From assembly GCF_000403395.2 (NCBI RefSeq), contig NZ_KE159668.1:1-64000 (forward strand): a stretch of DNA of 64,000 nt, given 5' to 3'. Position numbers and translations under genes: made by a program. Positions 56,224 through 64,000 of the stretch are shown piece after piece (position 1 is the stretch's first letter; every line of letters starts with the position of its first letter). Source of the stretch: Anaerotruncus sp. G3(2012) (GTDB lineage: Bacteria; Bacillota; Clostridia; Oscillospirales; Ruminococcaceae). Below the pieces are notes generated by a model. That model saw only the letters and a list, made by a program, of their open reading frames with translations. It did not search any database and was not told where the DNA came from.

Positions 56224-58506
56224 ATGGCGGTATATACCTATCAGAATGTGCGGGTAGACGGCGCGGTATCCCTGTCGTCGGTCACCGATCTGGAGCTGGA
56301 CATCCGGCCAAATCACCACGGCAGGGTCCGGATTACCGGGATCGTCCCGGAGGACGCCGCTTTCAGCGGCGTGGAGGCGTCCCTCGAGGGAACCGGGCTT
56401 ACGGTGCTGGCCGAGGATGCGCCGCTTTTTCAGGGGATTATCACCGAGGCGGAAATCAGCCATCGGGACGGTTATTATGAGGCGAGGCTCACGGCGCTTT
56501 CGGGCAGCTGCCAGCTGGATCAGGAGGAGCACAGCCGTTCGTTTCAGGATGTGTCTATGACCTATGCGGATGTTGTGCGCGAGGTGGTGAAAGGAATGCC
56601 GGGGGCGGCGGTGATCTGCACCGAAGGCAAGAACCACCCGATCGGGCGCCCGCTGATCCAGTACCGGGAAACCGACTGGGCGTTCTGCCGGCGGCTTGCG
56701 AGCCATTTCAACAGTGCATTGGTGCCGGAATGCCGGAACGGAAAACCGTGGTTCTGGTTCGGGATGCGGGAAGGCGGGGACCCCTGCACCCTGCCCGAGC
56801 TGGAATACCGCTCGCATGTCAGTTCCAGATTTTACGAGATGGGCGGCAGGGACGCCGGCTGGCGGCGGAGCCAGTTTTTCAGCTACCATGTGAAGGATAC
56901 TGCCAACCACCGGATCGGGGATATTGCATCCTTCCGGGGCGGAAGTTACCTGGTCTGCGGGCAGCGGGCGCGGTTTGAACGCGGGGAGCTGGTTTTCATC
57001 TATACGCTGGGTCAGCCGGCCCTTGTCGGGGAACGGACCTACTATAATGAAAAGATCACCGGGATGAGCCTGGGTGGGACGGTCGAAAAGACCGATCATG
57101 AACAGGTGTGGCTCCGTCTGGATATCGACGGGGCGGGAGGCAAGGCTGCTTATCCATACGACTGGGCTCCCGCAACCGGCAGCCTGATGTACTGTATGCC
57201 CAAAGTGGGGACCCGTGTATCGCTTTATATCCCAGGCAGCGACGAACGGGAGGCGCGCGCGTCCGACAGCCCCAGAACCAACGGGGCAACCTGTCCGGAC
57301 ATGGGGGATTTTAACCAGCGGTATCTGACCACCGAACATGGCAAGCGGCTTTACTGGTTTCCGGAACAGATGGGCCTTGTGGGAACAGGCGGGAAGGATA
57401 CCCCTTTACACATCCTGATGGATGATGTAAACTGTGTACTGATGGAGAGCCCTCTCTCGACCCGGATAACCGCCAAAGGGGATGTGCAGCTGGAAGCCCC
57501 GGTGGTGGTACTGAGCACGCCGAGCGAGCTGCAAACCATCCAGACCCAGAAAGAGGTGCAGGCGCGGGAGTCGATGGTCACACCCAAAGGCACCTGGGGC
57601 GGACCCGGCAACCCACCGACCGGCGGCGGGGGCGCCAGCGTGACCCTGTCCTATCAGTTTGATATCCTGGGCGCACAGGGGGTGCTGTGCGGTTATGAGT
57701 TCCAGACATACGCCATTTTTAACGATGCCCCCAAGCCGTTTGACAAGGGAGGATGGTGGCTGAATATCGCTCTGGGTGCGATCGCAACCGTCGTGGTTGC
57801 GGCAGCAGCGGTGGCTTTGGTCGTGGCGACGGGCGGAGCGGCCGCGGTGGCGATTGGAGTGGGGCTTGGAGCGGTCGCGGCAGGAGGCAGCGCAACTGCG
57901 ATGGCTGCTATGGAAGACAAGGCGGACGGAGAGGTGAGAAGCTGGGGTTCTGCGGTTGGACAGGCGGCGCTTGGCTCGACGATTGGCGCGGTGACCGGCG
58001 GGGTTGTTGCCGTGGCTGCTCCAGCGGCAACTTCCTTGGGAGAAGCAGCCTTGCTCAGCGGAGTTTCAGGGGTAGGTGTGCGCACAGGTGAATCTATGGG
58101 CAGTGAAAACATGACATCGGAAGAAAAGCTGAGGAATATCTACGATCCGACTTCAATCGCCATAGATGTTGTTTTTGGAGCATCATTGTATGGATTGGCT
58201 CGCTCGATAAAGGCGGCCCCCATTCCCCGGCCGCAGCCGTCCGTTCCGAAAAAAGCCTATGATGTCCTGAGACAGATACGGAATAACAAAGGCTCGCCTC
58301 CCAAAGGGTATAAGGGAGGAAGGACTTACCACAACAATCCTACCAACCCTAAAGCGCAGAAGTTGCCAGAGGGTGTATCCTACAAGGAATATGATGTCAA
58401 TCCCAGTGTGAAGGGCCAGAACCGAGGGAGTGAAAGGATGGTCTTGGGAGATGACGGGTCGGCTTGGTACACAGATGACCATTATAATACCTTTACTCGG
58501 ATGTAG
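56224..58506 (+). CDS. VgrG spike with C-terminal RNase toxin (specialised effector)
   Basis: The 760-residue protein starts at ATG 56224. The first 500 residues are VgrG-like: LIQYRETDWAFCRRLASHFN, VWLRLDIDGAGG, and beta-helix strands QLEAPVVVLSTPSEL. A Gly/Ala-rich, membrane-like region (about 515-640) resembles a translocation segment. The last 70 residues are a barnase-type RNase: YKGGRTYHNNPT, LPEGVSYKEYDVNP, RGSERMVLGDDGSAWYTDDH, YNTF. The Glu, Arg and His positions of the family are kept. It should kill by cutting RNA; the SMI1 gene downstream is the expected antidote. Confidence 0.88.
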   Translation: MAVYTYQNVRVDGAVSLSSVTDLELDIRPNHHGRVRITGIVPEDAAFSGVEASLEGTGLTVLAEDAPLFQGIITEAEISHRDGYYEARLTALSGSCQLDQEEHSRSFQDVSMTYADVVREVVKGMPGAAVICTEGKNHPIGRPLIQYRETDWAFCRRLASHFNSALVPECRNGKPWFWFGMREGGDPCTLPELEYRSHVSSRFYEMGGRDAGWRRSQFFSYHVKDTANHRIGDIASFRGGSYLVCGQRARFERGELVFIYTLGQPALVGERTYYNEKITGMSLGGTVEKTDHEQVWLRLDIDGAGGKAAYPYDWAPATGSLMYCMPKVGTRVSLYIPGSDEREARASDSPRTNGATCPDMGDFNQRYLTTEHGKRLYWFPEQMGLVGTGGKDTPLHILMDDVNCVLMESPLSTRITAKGDVQLEAPVVVLSTPSELQTIQTQKEVQARESMVTPKGTWGGPGNPPTGGGGASVTLSYQFDILGAQGVLCGYEFQTYAIFNDAPKPFDKGGWWLNIALGAIATVVVAAAAVALVVATGGAAAVAIGVGLGAVAAGGSATAMAAMEDKADGEVRSWGSAVGQAALGSTIGAVTGGVVAVAAPAATSLGEAALLSGVSGVGVRTGESMGSENMTSEEKLRNIYDPTSIAIDVVFGASLYGLARSIKAAPIPRPQPSVPKKAYDVLRQIRNNKGSPPKGYKGGRTYHNNPTNPKAQKLPEGVSYKEYDVNPSVKGQNRGSERMVLGDDGSAWYTDDHYNTFTRM

Positions 58507-58526
58507 TAGAAAGAGGAGAGTACTTT

Positions 58527-59072
58527 ATGTATGAAAAAGCGATCAGGCTGTTGGAACAAAGGGGGATTCAGCTGACTCGAGGGCTAAACCAAGCGGAACT
58601 GGATCGGATCAGGGAGGTTTACGGAATAGAATTTCCGGAGCCGTTAAAGGTGTTTTTTCAAAGTGTCCTCCCAATGTCAGATGCTTTTTATGATTGGAGA
58701 GATTTCAGTGAAAGCAATATCAGTTTTCTGAAAGAGCTTATGGAGTCACCGTTAAAGAAAATTTATGACTGGGCGGGTGAGGTCTACTGGTGTGACGACT
58801 GGGGAGATGAACCGGAAGATGAGGCGAAACGTGTTGCATTTATTCGGGGAAAAATACCAGATGCTCCAAGACTGATCCCGATCTACTCTCATCGTTATAT
58901 GCCGCTATGTAGCTTGGAAAACTATCCGGTTTTGTCAGTGCATGGGGTTGATGTCATTTACTATGGTGGGAATCTTGAAGAATACTTCAATATAGAGTTT
59001 GGCGATCAAAAGCAATCTTCTTTGGACATCGCTCATATTGAATATGTACCTTTTTGGTCTGATCTCATGTAG
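58527..59072 (+). CDS. SMI1/KNR4-family immunity protein (cognate to the RNase toxin)
   Basis: The 181-residue protein has the SUKH pattern LDRIREVYGIEFPEPLKVFF, then YDWRDFSESNISFLKELM, LIPIYSHRYMPLCSLENYPVLSVHG and a hydrophobic C-terminus. AAGAGGAGAG precedes the ATG. It starts 20 bases after the VgrG-RNase stop, the usual toxin-immunity order. Codon use is AT-richer than in the machine genes, as is common for swapped cassettes. Confidence 0.85.
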   Translation: MYEKAIRLLEQRGIQLTRGLNQAELDRIREVYGIEFPEPLKVFFQSVLPMSDAFYDWRDFSESNISFLKELMESPLKKIYDWAGEVYWCDDWGDEPEDEAKRVAFIRGKIPDAPRLIPIYSHRYMPLCSLENYPVLSVHGVDVIYYGGNLEEYFNIEFGDQKQSSLDIAHIEYVPFWSDLM

Positions 59073-59165
59073 AACCAGCCCCTATCTTTCAGGAGATTTT
59101 TCCGTTTAGGGATGACGGGCGCCCAACGCTTGAAATGCGGAACGGGAGGGGGCGTGAGATCAGAT

Positions 59166-59609
59166 ATGGAGAAAAACAATAGGGAACCGGAGATGCAGGA
59201 AGAGTGGATCAAGCTGGAACAATACGGGATACCGAAGGGGGAATTTATTGTAACAGAGCTGATTCAGGATTGTGAAGGTACGAAAGTTGTGCTCGGGGAT
59301 GAAAAGGACAGCGTTGAAATCTTTTTTGACGGTATCCCTGTGTTGGTAAGGAATACAGTCGAGGGAATGCGGATGGGTACTTGGGGTGCCGTCCAGCAAA
59401 AATATTCTGACCGGTCATTTTTCCGAGACGAAACCTTGTTTGAAGTCAAAAATTCAAAACTGGTACAGTGGTGCGTCGAGGAGAGCTGCGGTTTTTATGA
59501 GGCGGATGAGCTGAAACATTATTGTGTCGTCACTGGCGAAGAGCTGGTTGACATTGTTGCAGCCTTTGAACCAACCGTAAAAATAGGACCGCTGCAAGAC
59601 TCCCTGTGA
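59166..59609 (+). CDS. Orphan immunity-like protein 1
   Basis: A 147-residue acidic protein (start MEKNNREPEMQEEW) with alternating strands (IVTELIQDCEGTKVVLGDEK, SVEIFFDGIPVLVRN) and a WCVEESCGFYE segment. Its size and charge fit an immunity protein, but no family is recognised. It follows the RNase/SMI1 pair on the same strand with no toxin next to it, so it may protect against a toxin of another strain. The frame also extends 18 codons upstream without a clear ribosome site. Confidence 0.55.
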   Translation: MEKNNREPEMQEEWIKLEQYGIPKGEFIVTELIQDCEGTKVVLGDEKDSVEIFFDGIPVLVRNTVEGMRMGTWGAVQQKYSDRSFFRDETLFEVKNSKLVQWCVEESCGFYEADELKHYCVVTGEELVDIVAAFEPTVKIGPLQDSL

Positions 59610-59659
59610 ATATATGTGCTGGGAAGGGTTCGAGTCCACCCTAAAATAGAAAAACTGTT

Positions 59660-59839
59660 TCGTATTTCTTTACGCAAGGGGGCTTTTTCACTTGCAAAAG
59701 GCCCCCTCTTGCCGCTTCGCGGCAATTCACCCGAAAAAAGCGCTTCACAGGATAAAGTATTTCGCTCATTGCGATGAGCGACCAAAGGCTCTGCCTTTGG
59801 AAACCGCAATTTTTTGAAAAAAATTGAGTAAAACTTTAG
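59660..59839. repeat. Dispersed intergenic hairpin repeat, copy B
   Basis: The core at 59674-59731 is almost identical to 16744-16802: GGGGGCTTTTT hairpin, then GCCGC-TTCG-CGG, then AATTCACC. The AAAAATTGAGTAAAACTTTAG block at 59817-59839 is shared too. The two blocks are about 85 bases apart here and about 20 in copy A, with a further GCTCATTGCGATGAGC hairpin in between. It fills the gap between two orphan immunity-like genes. Confidence 0.75.
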
Positions 59840-59889
59840 ATGCGAACCAGGTTTTTAGGAATAGGTTTTTGTCGTGAGAAGATCATGTT

Positions 59890-60291
59890 ATGCTTAAAAC
59901 GATACAGGAAAAGATTGACCAAACAGAATATTGGGATTTACCGGTTTTGGATTTTCAGATCAAATTCTTTGGCGATGAGGTGGATCTGTTCCTCTATCAT
60001 GATGAGGACACAAGTTGGAAACTTTCTTTTTTGACATGCCATCGTGTCGCATATGAAACAGATGCAACCTGGCGAGGCGTTGCCCGCGTGCGGGAGATGA
60101 AGAAGCCTCAGCTTGGTTATTATGGGCAGGATATTACCCTGAATGAAAGCAAAGAGTTTGACGGGTTTTACGATGTGTCCATGGACTTGACCATATTAAC
60201 GGCACAAATCGTCTGCAAAGAGATAACTGTTGAAAAGGTATCCAACGATTCGTGGGACATATTCTGGAAAAAGAATGAAAACGGCAAATAG
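59890..60291 (+). CDS. Orphan immunity-like protein 2
   Basis: A 133-residue acidic protein (start MLKTIQEKID) with strand-rich DFQIKFFGDEVDLFLYHDED, VAYETDATWRGVARV and a Trp-rich end (SWDIFWKK). The pattern resembles small immunity proteins of polymorphic toxin systems, but no family is recognised. No toxin gene is adjacent. Another ATG in a different frame overlaps, and this frame is the longer, better one. Confidence 0.55.
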   Translation: MLKTIQEKIDQTEYWDLPVLDFQIKFFGDEVDLFLYHDEDTSWKLSFLTCHRVAYETDATWRGVARVREMKKPQLGYYGQDITLNESKEFDGFYDVSMDLTILTAQIVCKEITVEKVSNDSWDIFWKKNENGK

Positions 60292-60319
60292 AAATGAAGT
60301 GAAATTTCGATCCAAGTTT

Positions 60320-60363
60320 TCCGGCGGCATCATCTGGCTCTGCCAGGTGGTGCCGGTTTTGCA
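60320..60363 (+). terminator. Terminator after the injection/immunity region
   Basis: GCATCATCTGGC pairs with GCCAGGTGGTGC, extended by CCGGC/GCCGG, and is followed by TTTTG. It closes the block before the yjdF promoter. Confidence 0.75.
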
Positions 60364-60366
60364 ATC

Positions 60367-60395
60367 TTGACATCCCTGGAAAAACCCACTAAGAT
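60367..60395 (+). promoter_or_regulatory. Promoter of the yjdF unit
   Basis: A perfect TTGACA (60367-60372) and TAAGAT (60390-60395) with a 17-base spacer precede the structured leader. Confidence 0.8.
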
Positions 60396-60404
60396 AGAAT
60401 TGAG

Positions 60405-60525
60405 CCAGTCAAAAACGCGGAAATAAAAACACAGCCCGGTCGGTAGTCCGGGCGCGGCCTGTGGGCCGTCAGTAACCTGCCTCCTTGGTTGTCCGTTTTC
60501 CGTGGGAAACATCTTTAAGGAGGAA
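60405..60525 (+). promoter_or_regulatory. Probable yjdF-motif (azaaromatic) riboswitch
   Basis: The leader between the promoter and the yjdF ribosome site is strongly structured: AAAAACACAGCCCGG, a GTAGTCCGGGC stem, CTGTGGGCC pairing back to ACACAG, then CAGTAACC before the AAGGAGG. This matches the layout of yjdF-motif RNAs, which bind aromatic heterocycles and control yjdF genes. Assigned from context and memory of the motif; not checked with a covariance model. Confidence 0.65.
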
Positions 60526-60531
60526 AACAGG

Positions 60532-60951
60532 ATGAACAGCACCGTATCCAGCTTTACCGTTTTTTTCGAAGGCCCGTTCTGGGTGGGCGTTTACGAACGC
60601 TTCACCGATGCCGGGCTTGAGGCGTGCAAGGTCACATTCGGGTCCGAGCCAAAGGACTATGAGGTCTACGCCTTTATGCTCCAGAACTGGGGCAGGCTGC
60701 GGTTTGGCCCGCCGGTTCCGCAGATGGGCCTGCGGACAGGCAGCAGAAATCCCAAACGGATGCAGCGGCAGATTCAAAAACAGCTTCAGGATACCGGAGT
60801 TGGCACCAAAGCCCAGCAGGCCCTTGCACTTCAGCGGGAGCAGCAGAAACAGGAACGGCGGCTGGTTTCCCGCGCAGAGCGGGATGCGGAAAAGGCCCGC
60901 CGGTTTGACCTGCGGCAGCAGAAAAAGCGGGAGAAGCACCGGGGGCATTAG
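60532..60951 (+). CDS. yjdF: YjdF family protein (DUF2992)
   Basis: The 139-residue protein (start MNSTVSSFTVFFEGPFWVG) has the family N-terminal strand region and the KVTFGSEPKDYEVYAFML stretch, followed by a basic Gln/Arg-rich helical tail (QREQQKQERR ... RFDLRQQKKREKHRGH). Function unknown in general. The family is defined by control through an RNA that senses azaaromatic compounds, suggesting a detoxification role. The ATG follows AGGAGG. A GC-rich terminator follows at 60958-60999. Confidence 0.88.
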   Translation: MNSTVSSFTVFFEGPFWVGVYERFTDAGLEACKVTFGSEPKDYEVYAFMLQNWGRLRFGPPVPQMGLRTGSRNPKRMQRQIQKQLQDTGVGTKAQQALALQREQQKQERRLVSRAERDAEKARRFDLRQQKKREKHRGH

Positions 60952-60957
60952 CGGGTT

Positions 60958-60999
60958 CCGGAAGCGGGCCGGGATATTTCCCGGCCCGCTTGCATCTTT
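60958..60999 (+). terminator. Terminator after yjdF
   Basis: AAGCGGGCCGGG pairs with CCCGGCCCGCTT across a short loop, with a T-rich stretch following. Confidence 0.8.
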
Positions 61000-61156
61000 T
61001 ACGCCTTGCTTTTTTGAAAAGATGGAATTTCTCTATTCAAAAAGTTTCGCCCACCTTTTCAAAGGTGGCGGGGCCGAGGGGCGGAGCTCCCGCCGCGCTC
61101 CGCAGAGTGCGGAATACTTCACAGCTTCGGCTGTCAACAGACAGGAGAGACCGCTT

Positions 61157-64000
61157 ATGGTAATCGCAGATCTGCATATCCACTCGCGCTATTCCCGCGC
61201 CACCAGCCGGGACGCGGTTCCCGAACTGCTCGAACTGTGGGCGCGCAGAAAGGGAATCGGGCTGGTTGGAACCGGGGATTTCACCCATCCGGCGTGGAGG
61301 GCCGAACTTGCGGAGAAGCTGGTCCCCAACGGGGAGGGACTTTACACCCTGCGGGAGGGACTGCGGCGTCCGTCCGGCGTCACGGGGGACCAGCAGGTCC
61401 CTCACTTTGTAATCTCGGGAGAGATCAGCTCGATCTACAAAAAAGATGGACGGGTTCGCAAGGTGCATAACCTGATCCTGCTGCCCGGCCTGGAAGCGGC
61501 GGAAACCCTTTCACGCAGGCTGGAGGCGATCGGGAACCTGCATTCGGACGGGCGTCCGATCCTCGGGCTGGACAGCAGGGACCTGCTCGAGATCACGCTC
61601 GAGAGCTGCCCGGATGCGGTCTTTATCCCAGCACACATCTGGACGCCGCATTTTTCCCTGTTTGGGGCATTTTCTGGGTTTGACACGATTGAGGCGTGCT
61701 TTGGGGACCTGACGCCCTATATCCACGCGCTTGAAACCGGCCTTTCCTCTGATCCTCCGATGAATTGGCGGGTCTCCGCGCTGGACGGTTATACGCTGGT
61801 CTCCAACTCGGACGCCCACTCCCCAGCCAAACTGGGCCGGGAAGCAAACCTTCTGGACATCCCGTTTTCCTATGCTGCAATGGCCGATGCGATACAGGGC
61901 AGAACGCCCGAGCGGTTTGGGGGGACGATCGAGTTTTTCCCGGAGGAGGGCAAATACCATTATGACGGCCACCGGAACTGTCACCTTTGCCTGAAACCTT
62001 CCGAGGCAGAGAAGTACGACGGAAAATGCCCGGTCTGCGGCAAAAAGCTGACGATCGGGGTGGAGCATCGGGTGGAGCAGCTCGCTGACCGGGCGGAAGG
62101 CGCGGTCAGAAACGGTGCAAAGCCGTTTGAAAGCCTTGTTCCGCTCCCTGAGACGATCGCTGCATCCACTGGGCTTTCGGTTTCGAGCAAGCGGGTGGAT
62201 GCGCAGTATCTTTCGATGCTCGAAACGCTCGGGGACGAATTTTCCATCCTCCGTCAGATGCCGGTTGAGCGGATCGAACAGGCCGCAGGCCCCTGCATTG
62301 CGGAGGGAATCCGGCGCCTTCGGGAGGGCAGGGTCGAGCGGATTCCGGGGTACGACGGGGAATATGGGATCATCCGGCTGCTTAGCCCCAGTGAGATCGA
62401 GTCTCTGAATGGACAGACCTCGCTCTTTGTGGTCCGGCCGGTGGAAAAGGAGGTGTCCGGCAAGCCGCTGACCGATCATCCCGCCCCTGCTGCCTCCGAA
62501 CAGCAGGCATCTGTGAAACCCGATATGCTGCCCGCTGGTTCGCTGAATCCGGAACAGCAGGAAGCGGTCGAGGCGGTGGAGCCGGCGGTCGCGGTGATCG
62601 CCGGGCCGGGCACCGGCAAGACCAAAACACTGGTGGAACGGATCGCGTTCCTGATCGAGCAGCGCCGGGTCAAGCCGTCTCAGATCACCGCGGTCACCTT
62701 CACCAATAAAGCGGCAGCCGAGATGCGGCAGCGTCTGGAGGTGCGCCTCGGAGGAAAACGGGCGGTTCAGGGGCTGACGGTCGGGACCTTCCATGCGATC
62801 TGTCTGGAACGCCTCTCCCAGCAAGGCCCGGTTCGGCTGGTGGACGAATCCGAAGCAATCGAGCTTGCGCAAACCGTCTTGCGGGAGCTGGGGCTGTCGA
62901 AAAAGAAAAATGCGCCCCGGATGCTTCTGAGCGAGCTTTCCAGACGCAAAAACGGCCTGCCGGAGGAGCATTCAGCGATTCCGGAAGAGGCGTTCACGTG
63001 TTATCAGGAGCGGTTACAGCGGTCGGGCTGTCTGGATTTCGACGACCTTCTGCTGAAAGAGCAGGAGCTTCAGGCATCCGCCGGGAAAACCAAGGGAAAG
63101 TCCAACCCATTTGCCTATCTGCTGGTGGATGAATTTCAGGACATCAACCGGATTCAATACGACCTGATCTGCGCATGGAGCCGGGGGAGCAAAAGCCTGT
63201 TCGTGATCGGGGACCCCGACCAGTCGATCTACGGGTTCCGGGGCGCGGACGCCGGGTGTTTCGACCGGCTGCTGTCCGACCGTCCCGGCTTGCGGAGAAT
63301 ACGCCTGGTGAAAAACTACCGCTCCACCCCCGAAATTCTGGACAGCGCCCTGCTGGTCATCTCTGCCAATCCCGGGGAGGCGCGCGTTTTGGAGGCCCAG
63401 CGTCCGACAGGTGCTGCGGTCCGGGTGGTAACCGCGCCCAGCGAGCTTTCCGAGGGCATCTTTCTGGCAAAGGAGATCAACCGCATGGTGGGCGGGGTCG
63501 ATATGCTGGATGCACAGGGCAGCGCCGCGGTGTCACGGGAACACCCCCGCAGCTTTTCAGAAATTGCGGTACTCTACCGCACCCACCGGCAGTCCGAGCT
63601 GCTCGAGGCCTGCCTGAAAAAAGAGGGCATCCCCTATGTAGTGGCGGGGCGGGAGCCGTTCCTTTCGGACAGGACGGTGCGCGGTGTCATCGACTTTTTC
63701 CGCTTTCTGGAGGGGGGCTGGGACCGTCCCGCGCTGGAAGGGTGCCTGCGGCGGCTGTGGGACTGCCCGCCCGACCTGGCGGAACAGGTTTCTCTTGCAG
63801 TGGGGCGGATGGCGGAGGCCGGGTCAGGCTGGATGACGGCAGGACATCTGGAACAGGTCGCGGCTGGGTTTGACGGTTTACCGCAGCTTGTGCCGTTCTT
63901 CGGGGCGGCGCAGGAATGGATGCCGCAGCTTCCCAAGGGCAAGCCATGGAACCTGCTGGACAGCTTCTGTGCACAGCTTCACCCGCCCAAAACCGGCGCA
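61157..64000 (+). CDS. EndoQ-like PHP nuclease fused to UvrD/PcrA-type helicase (truncated by window end)
   Basis: At least 948 residues, open at the window edge, starting at ATG 61157 behind AGGAGAG. Residues about 1-400 are an EndoQ-type PHP domain: DLHIHSRYSRAT, GTGDFTHPAW, FVISGEISSIY, NLILLPGL, VFIPAHIWTPHFS, SNSDAHSPAKLG, and a zinc finger (CHLC ... CPVC, about 278-296). From about 465 comes an SF1 helicase: LNPEQQEAVE, Walker A AGPGTGKTKT, TFTNKAA, LLVDEFQD, DPDQSIYGFRGA, KNYRSTPEIL. EndoQ cuts next to deaminated bases in DNA, so one polypeptide may nick and unwind. Confidence 0.9.
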   Translation, partial: MVIADLHIHSRYSRATSRDAVPELLELWARRKGIGLVGTGDFTHPAWRAELAEKLVPNGEGLYTLREGLRRPSGVTGDQQVPHFVISGEISSIYKKDGRVRKVHNLILLPGLEAAETLSRRLEAIGNLHSDGRPILGLDSRDLLEITLESCPDAVFIPAHIWTPHFSLFGAFSGFDTIEACFGDLTPYIHALETGLSSDPPMNWRVSALDGYTLVSNSDAHSPAKLGREANLLDIPFSYAAMADAIQGRTPERFGGTIEFFPEEGKYHYDGHRNCHLCLKPSEAEKYDGKCPVCGKKLTIGVEHRVEQLADRAEGAVRNGAKPFESLVPLPETIAASTGLSVSSKRVDAQYLSMLETLGDEFSILRQMPVERIEQAAGPCIAEGIRRLREGRVERIPGYDGEYGIIRLLSPSEIESLNGQTSLFVVRPVEKEVSGKPLTDHPAPAASEQQASVKPDMLPAGSLNPEQQEAVEAVEPAVAVIAGPGTGKTKTLVERIAFLIEQRRVKPSQITAVTFTNKAAAEMRQRLEVRLGGKRAVQGLTVGTFHAICLERLSQQGPVRLVDESEAIELAQTVLRELGLSKKKNAPRMLLSELSRRKNGLPEEHSAIPEEAFTCYQERLQRSGCLDFDDLLLKEQELQASAGKTKGKSNPFAYLLVDEFQDINRIQYDLICAWSRGSKSLFVIGDPDQSIYGFRGADAGCFDRLLSDRPGLRRIRLVKNYRSTPEILDSALLVISANPGEARVLEAQRPTGAAVRVVTAPSELSEGIFLAKEINRMVGGVDMLDAQGSAAVSREHPRSFSEIAVLYRTHRQSELLEACLKKEGIPYVVAGREPFLSDRTVRGVIDFFRFLEGGWDRPALEGCLRRLWDCPPDLAEQVSLAVGRMAEAGSGWMTAGHLEQVAAGFDGLPQLVPFFGAAQEWMPQLPKGKPWNLLDSFCAQLHPPKTGA

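Noticed and set aside
33011-58506. Prophage
   Set aside because: No integrase, portal, capsid, terminase, lysis or tape-measure gene is seen, and signalling genes are mixed in.
33011-58506. Canonical type VI secretion system
   Set aside because: TssJ, TssL, TssM and ClpV are not recognisable in the window.
59112-59165. Upstream extension of the orphan immunity gene
   Set aside because: No ribosome site supports the earlier start; the ATG at 59166 is preferred.
32543-60291. Genomic island integrated at tRNA-Arg
   Set aside because: No repeat of the tRNA-Arg 3' end was found downstream and no integrase is present.

Overview
The window reads as a chromosome segment of a Gram-positive member of the class Clostridia, most likely of the Oscillospirales type. 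This is inferred from gene content: release factor 3, a sensory [FeFe]-hydrogenase cluster with DRTGG, PHP and NusG_II proteins, DUF1538 with P-II-like proteins, a TrpXYZ-type transporter, and strong AGGAGG ribosome sites with frequent TTG/GTG starts. Most genes are moderately GC-rich. A few islands (3.2-4.3 kb, 34.9-35.4 kb, 58.5-60.3 kb) are clearly AT-richer.

Layout. 1-3060: the 3' part of a 23S rRNA gene, then tRNA-Lys, tRNA-Glu, 5S rRNA and tRNAs Asn, Met, Trp and Thr, closed by a terminator. 3.2-4.2 kb: two small AT-rich exported or membrane proteins. 4.4-13.5 kb: housekeeping genes (two nitrilase-fold proteins, prfC, a P-loop kinase-like protein, a polysaccharide deacetylase, a chemotaxis receptor, a GH25 lysozyme, tRNA-Pro and tRNA-Gln, thioredoxin). 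13.65-16.56 kb: a three-gene TrpXYZ-like ABC importer with a consensus promoter. 16.9-20.6 kb: a sensory hydrogenase regulatory operon. 20.8-27.5 kb: dTDP-rhamnose synthesis (rfbA, rfbC, rfbB, rfbD) with a glycosyltransferase, interrupted by a GGDEF gene and by an IS5-type insertion sequence lying on the rfbA stop codon. 27.6-32.2 kb: an EamA transporter, manA, and a DUF1538 / P-II operon. 32.54 kb: tRNA-Arg.

33.0-58.5 kb, all on the plus strand, is the most unusual part. It looks like a contractile injection system that is related to type VI secretion or phage tails but is not canonical. It has a fused sheath-like protein, two tube (Hcp-like) paralogues, two VgrG spikes, a DUF4280 (PAAR-like) tip fused to a GH19 lysozyme/chitinase domain, a papain-like cysteine peptidase, and a VgrG with a C-terminal barnase-type RNase followed by an SMI1/KNR4 immunity gene. 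Around the machine sit a vWA membrane protein, a J-domain protein, a large Hsp70/actin-fold ATPase, two FHA proteins, a PP2C phosphatase and a PP2C-like/TM/TPR protein. No ClpV, TssJ, TssL, TssM or Ser/Thr kinase gene is visible in the window. Several conserved-looking proteins of unknown family probably supply the baseplate. A broken HNH-type toxin with an intact SMI1 neighbour (34.9-36.0 kb) and two orphan immunity-like genes (59.2-60.3 kb) suggest past exchange of toxin cassettes.

60.3-64.0 kb: a yjdF gene behind a probable yjdF-motif riboswitch, then the start of an EndoQ-like PHP nuclease fused to a UvrD/PcrA-type helicase, cut by the window end. Nothing here was checked against a database. 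Family assignments rest on motifs read by eye.
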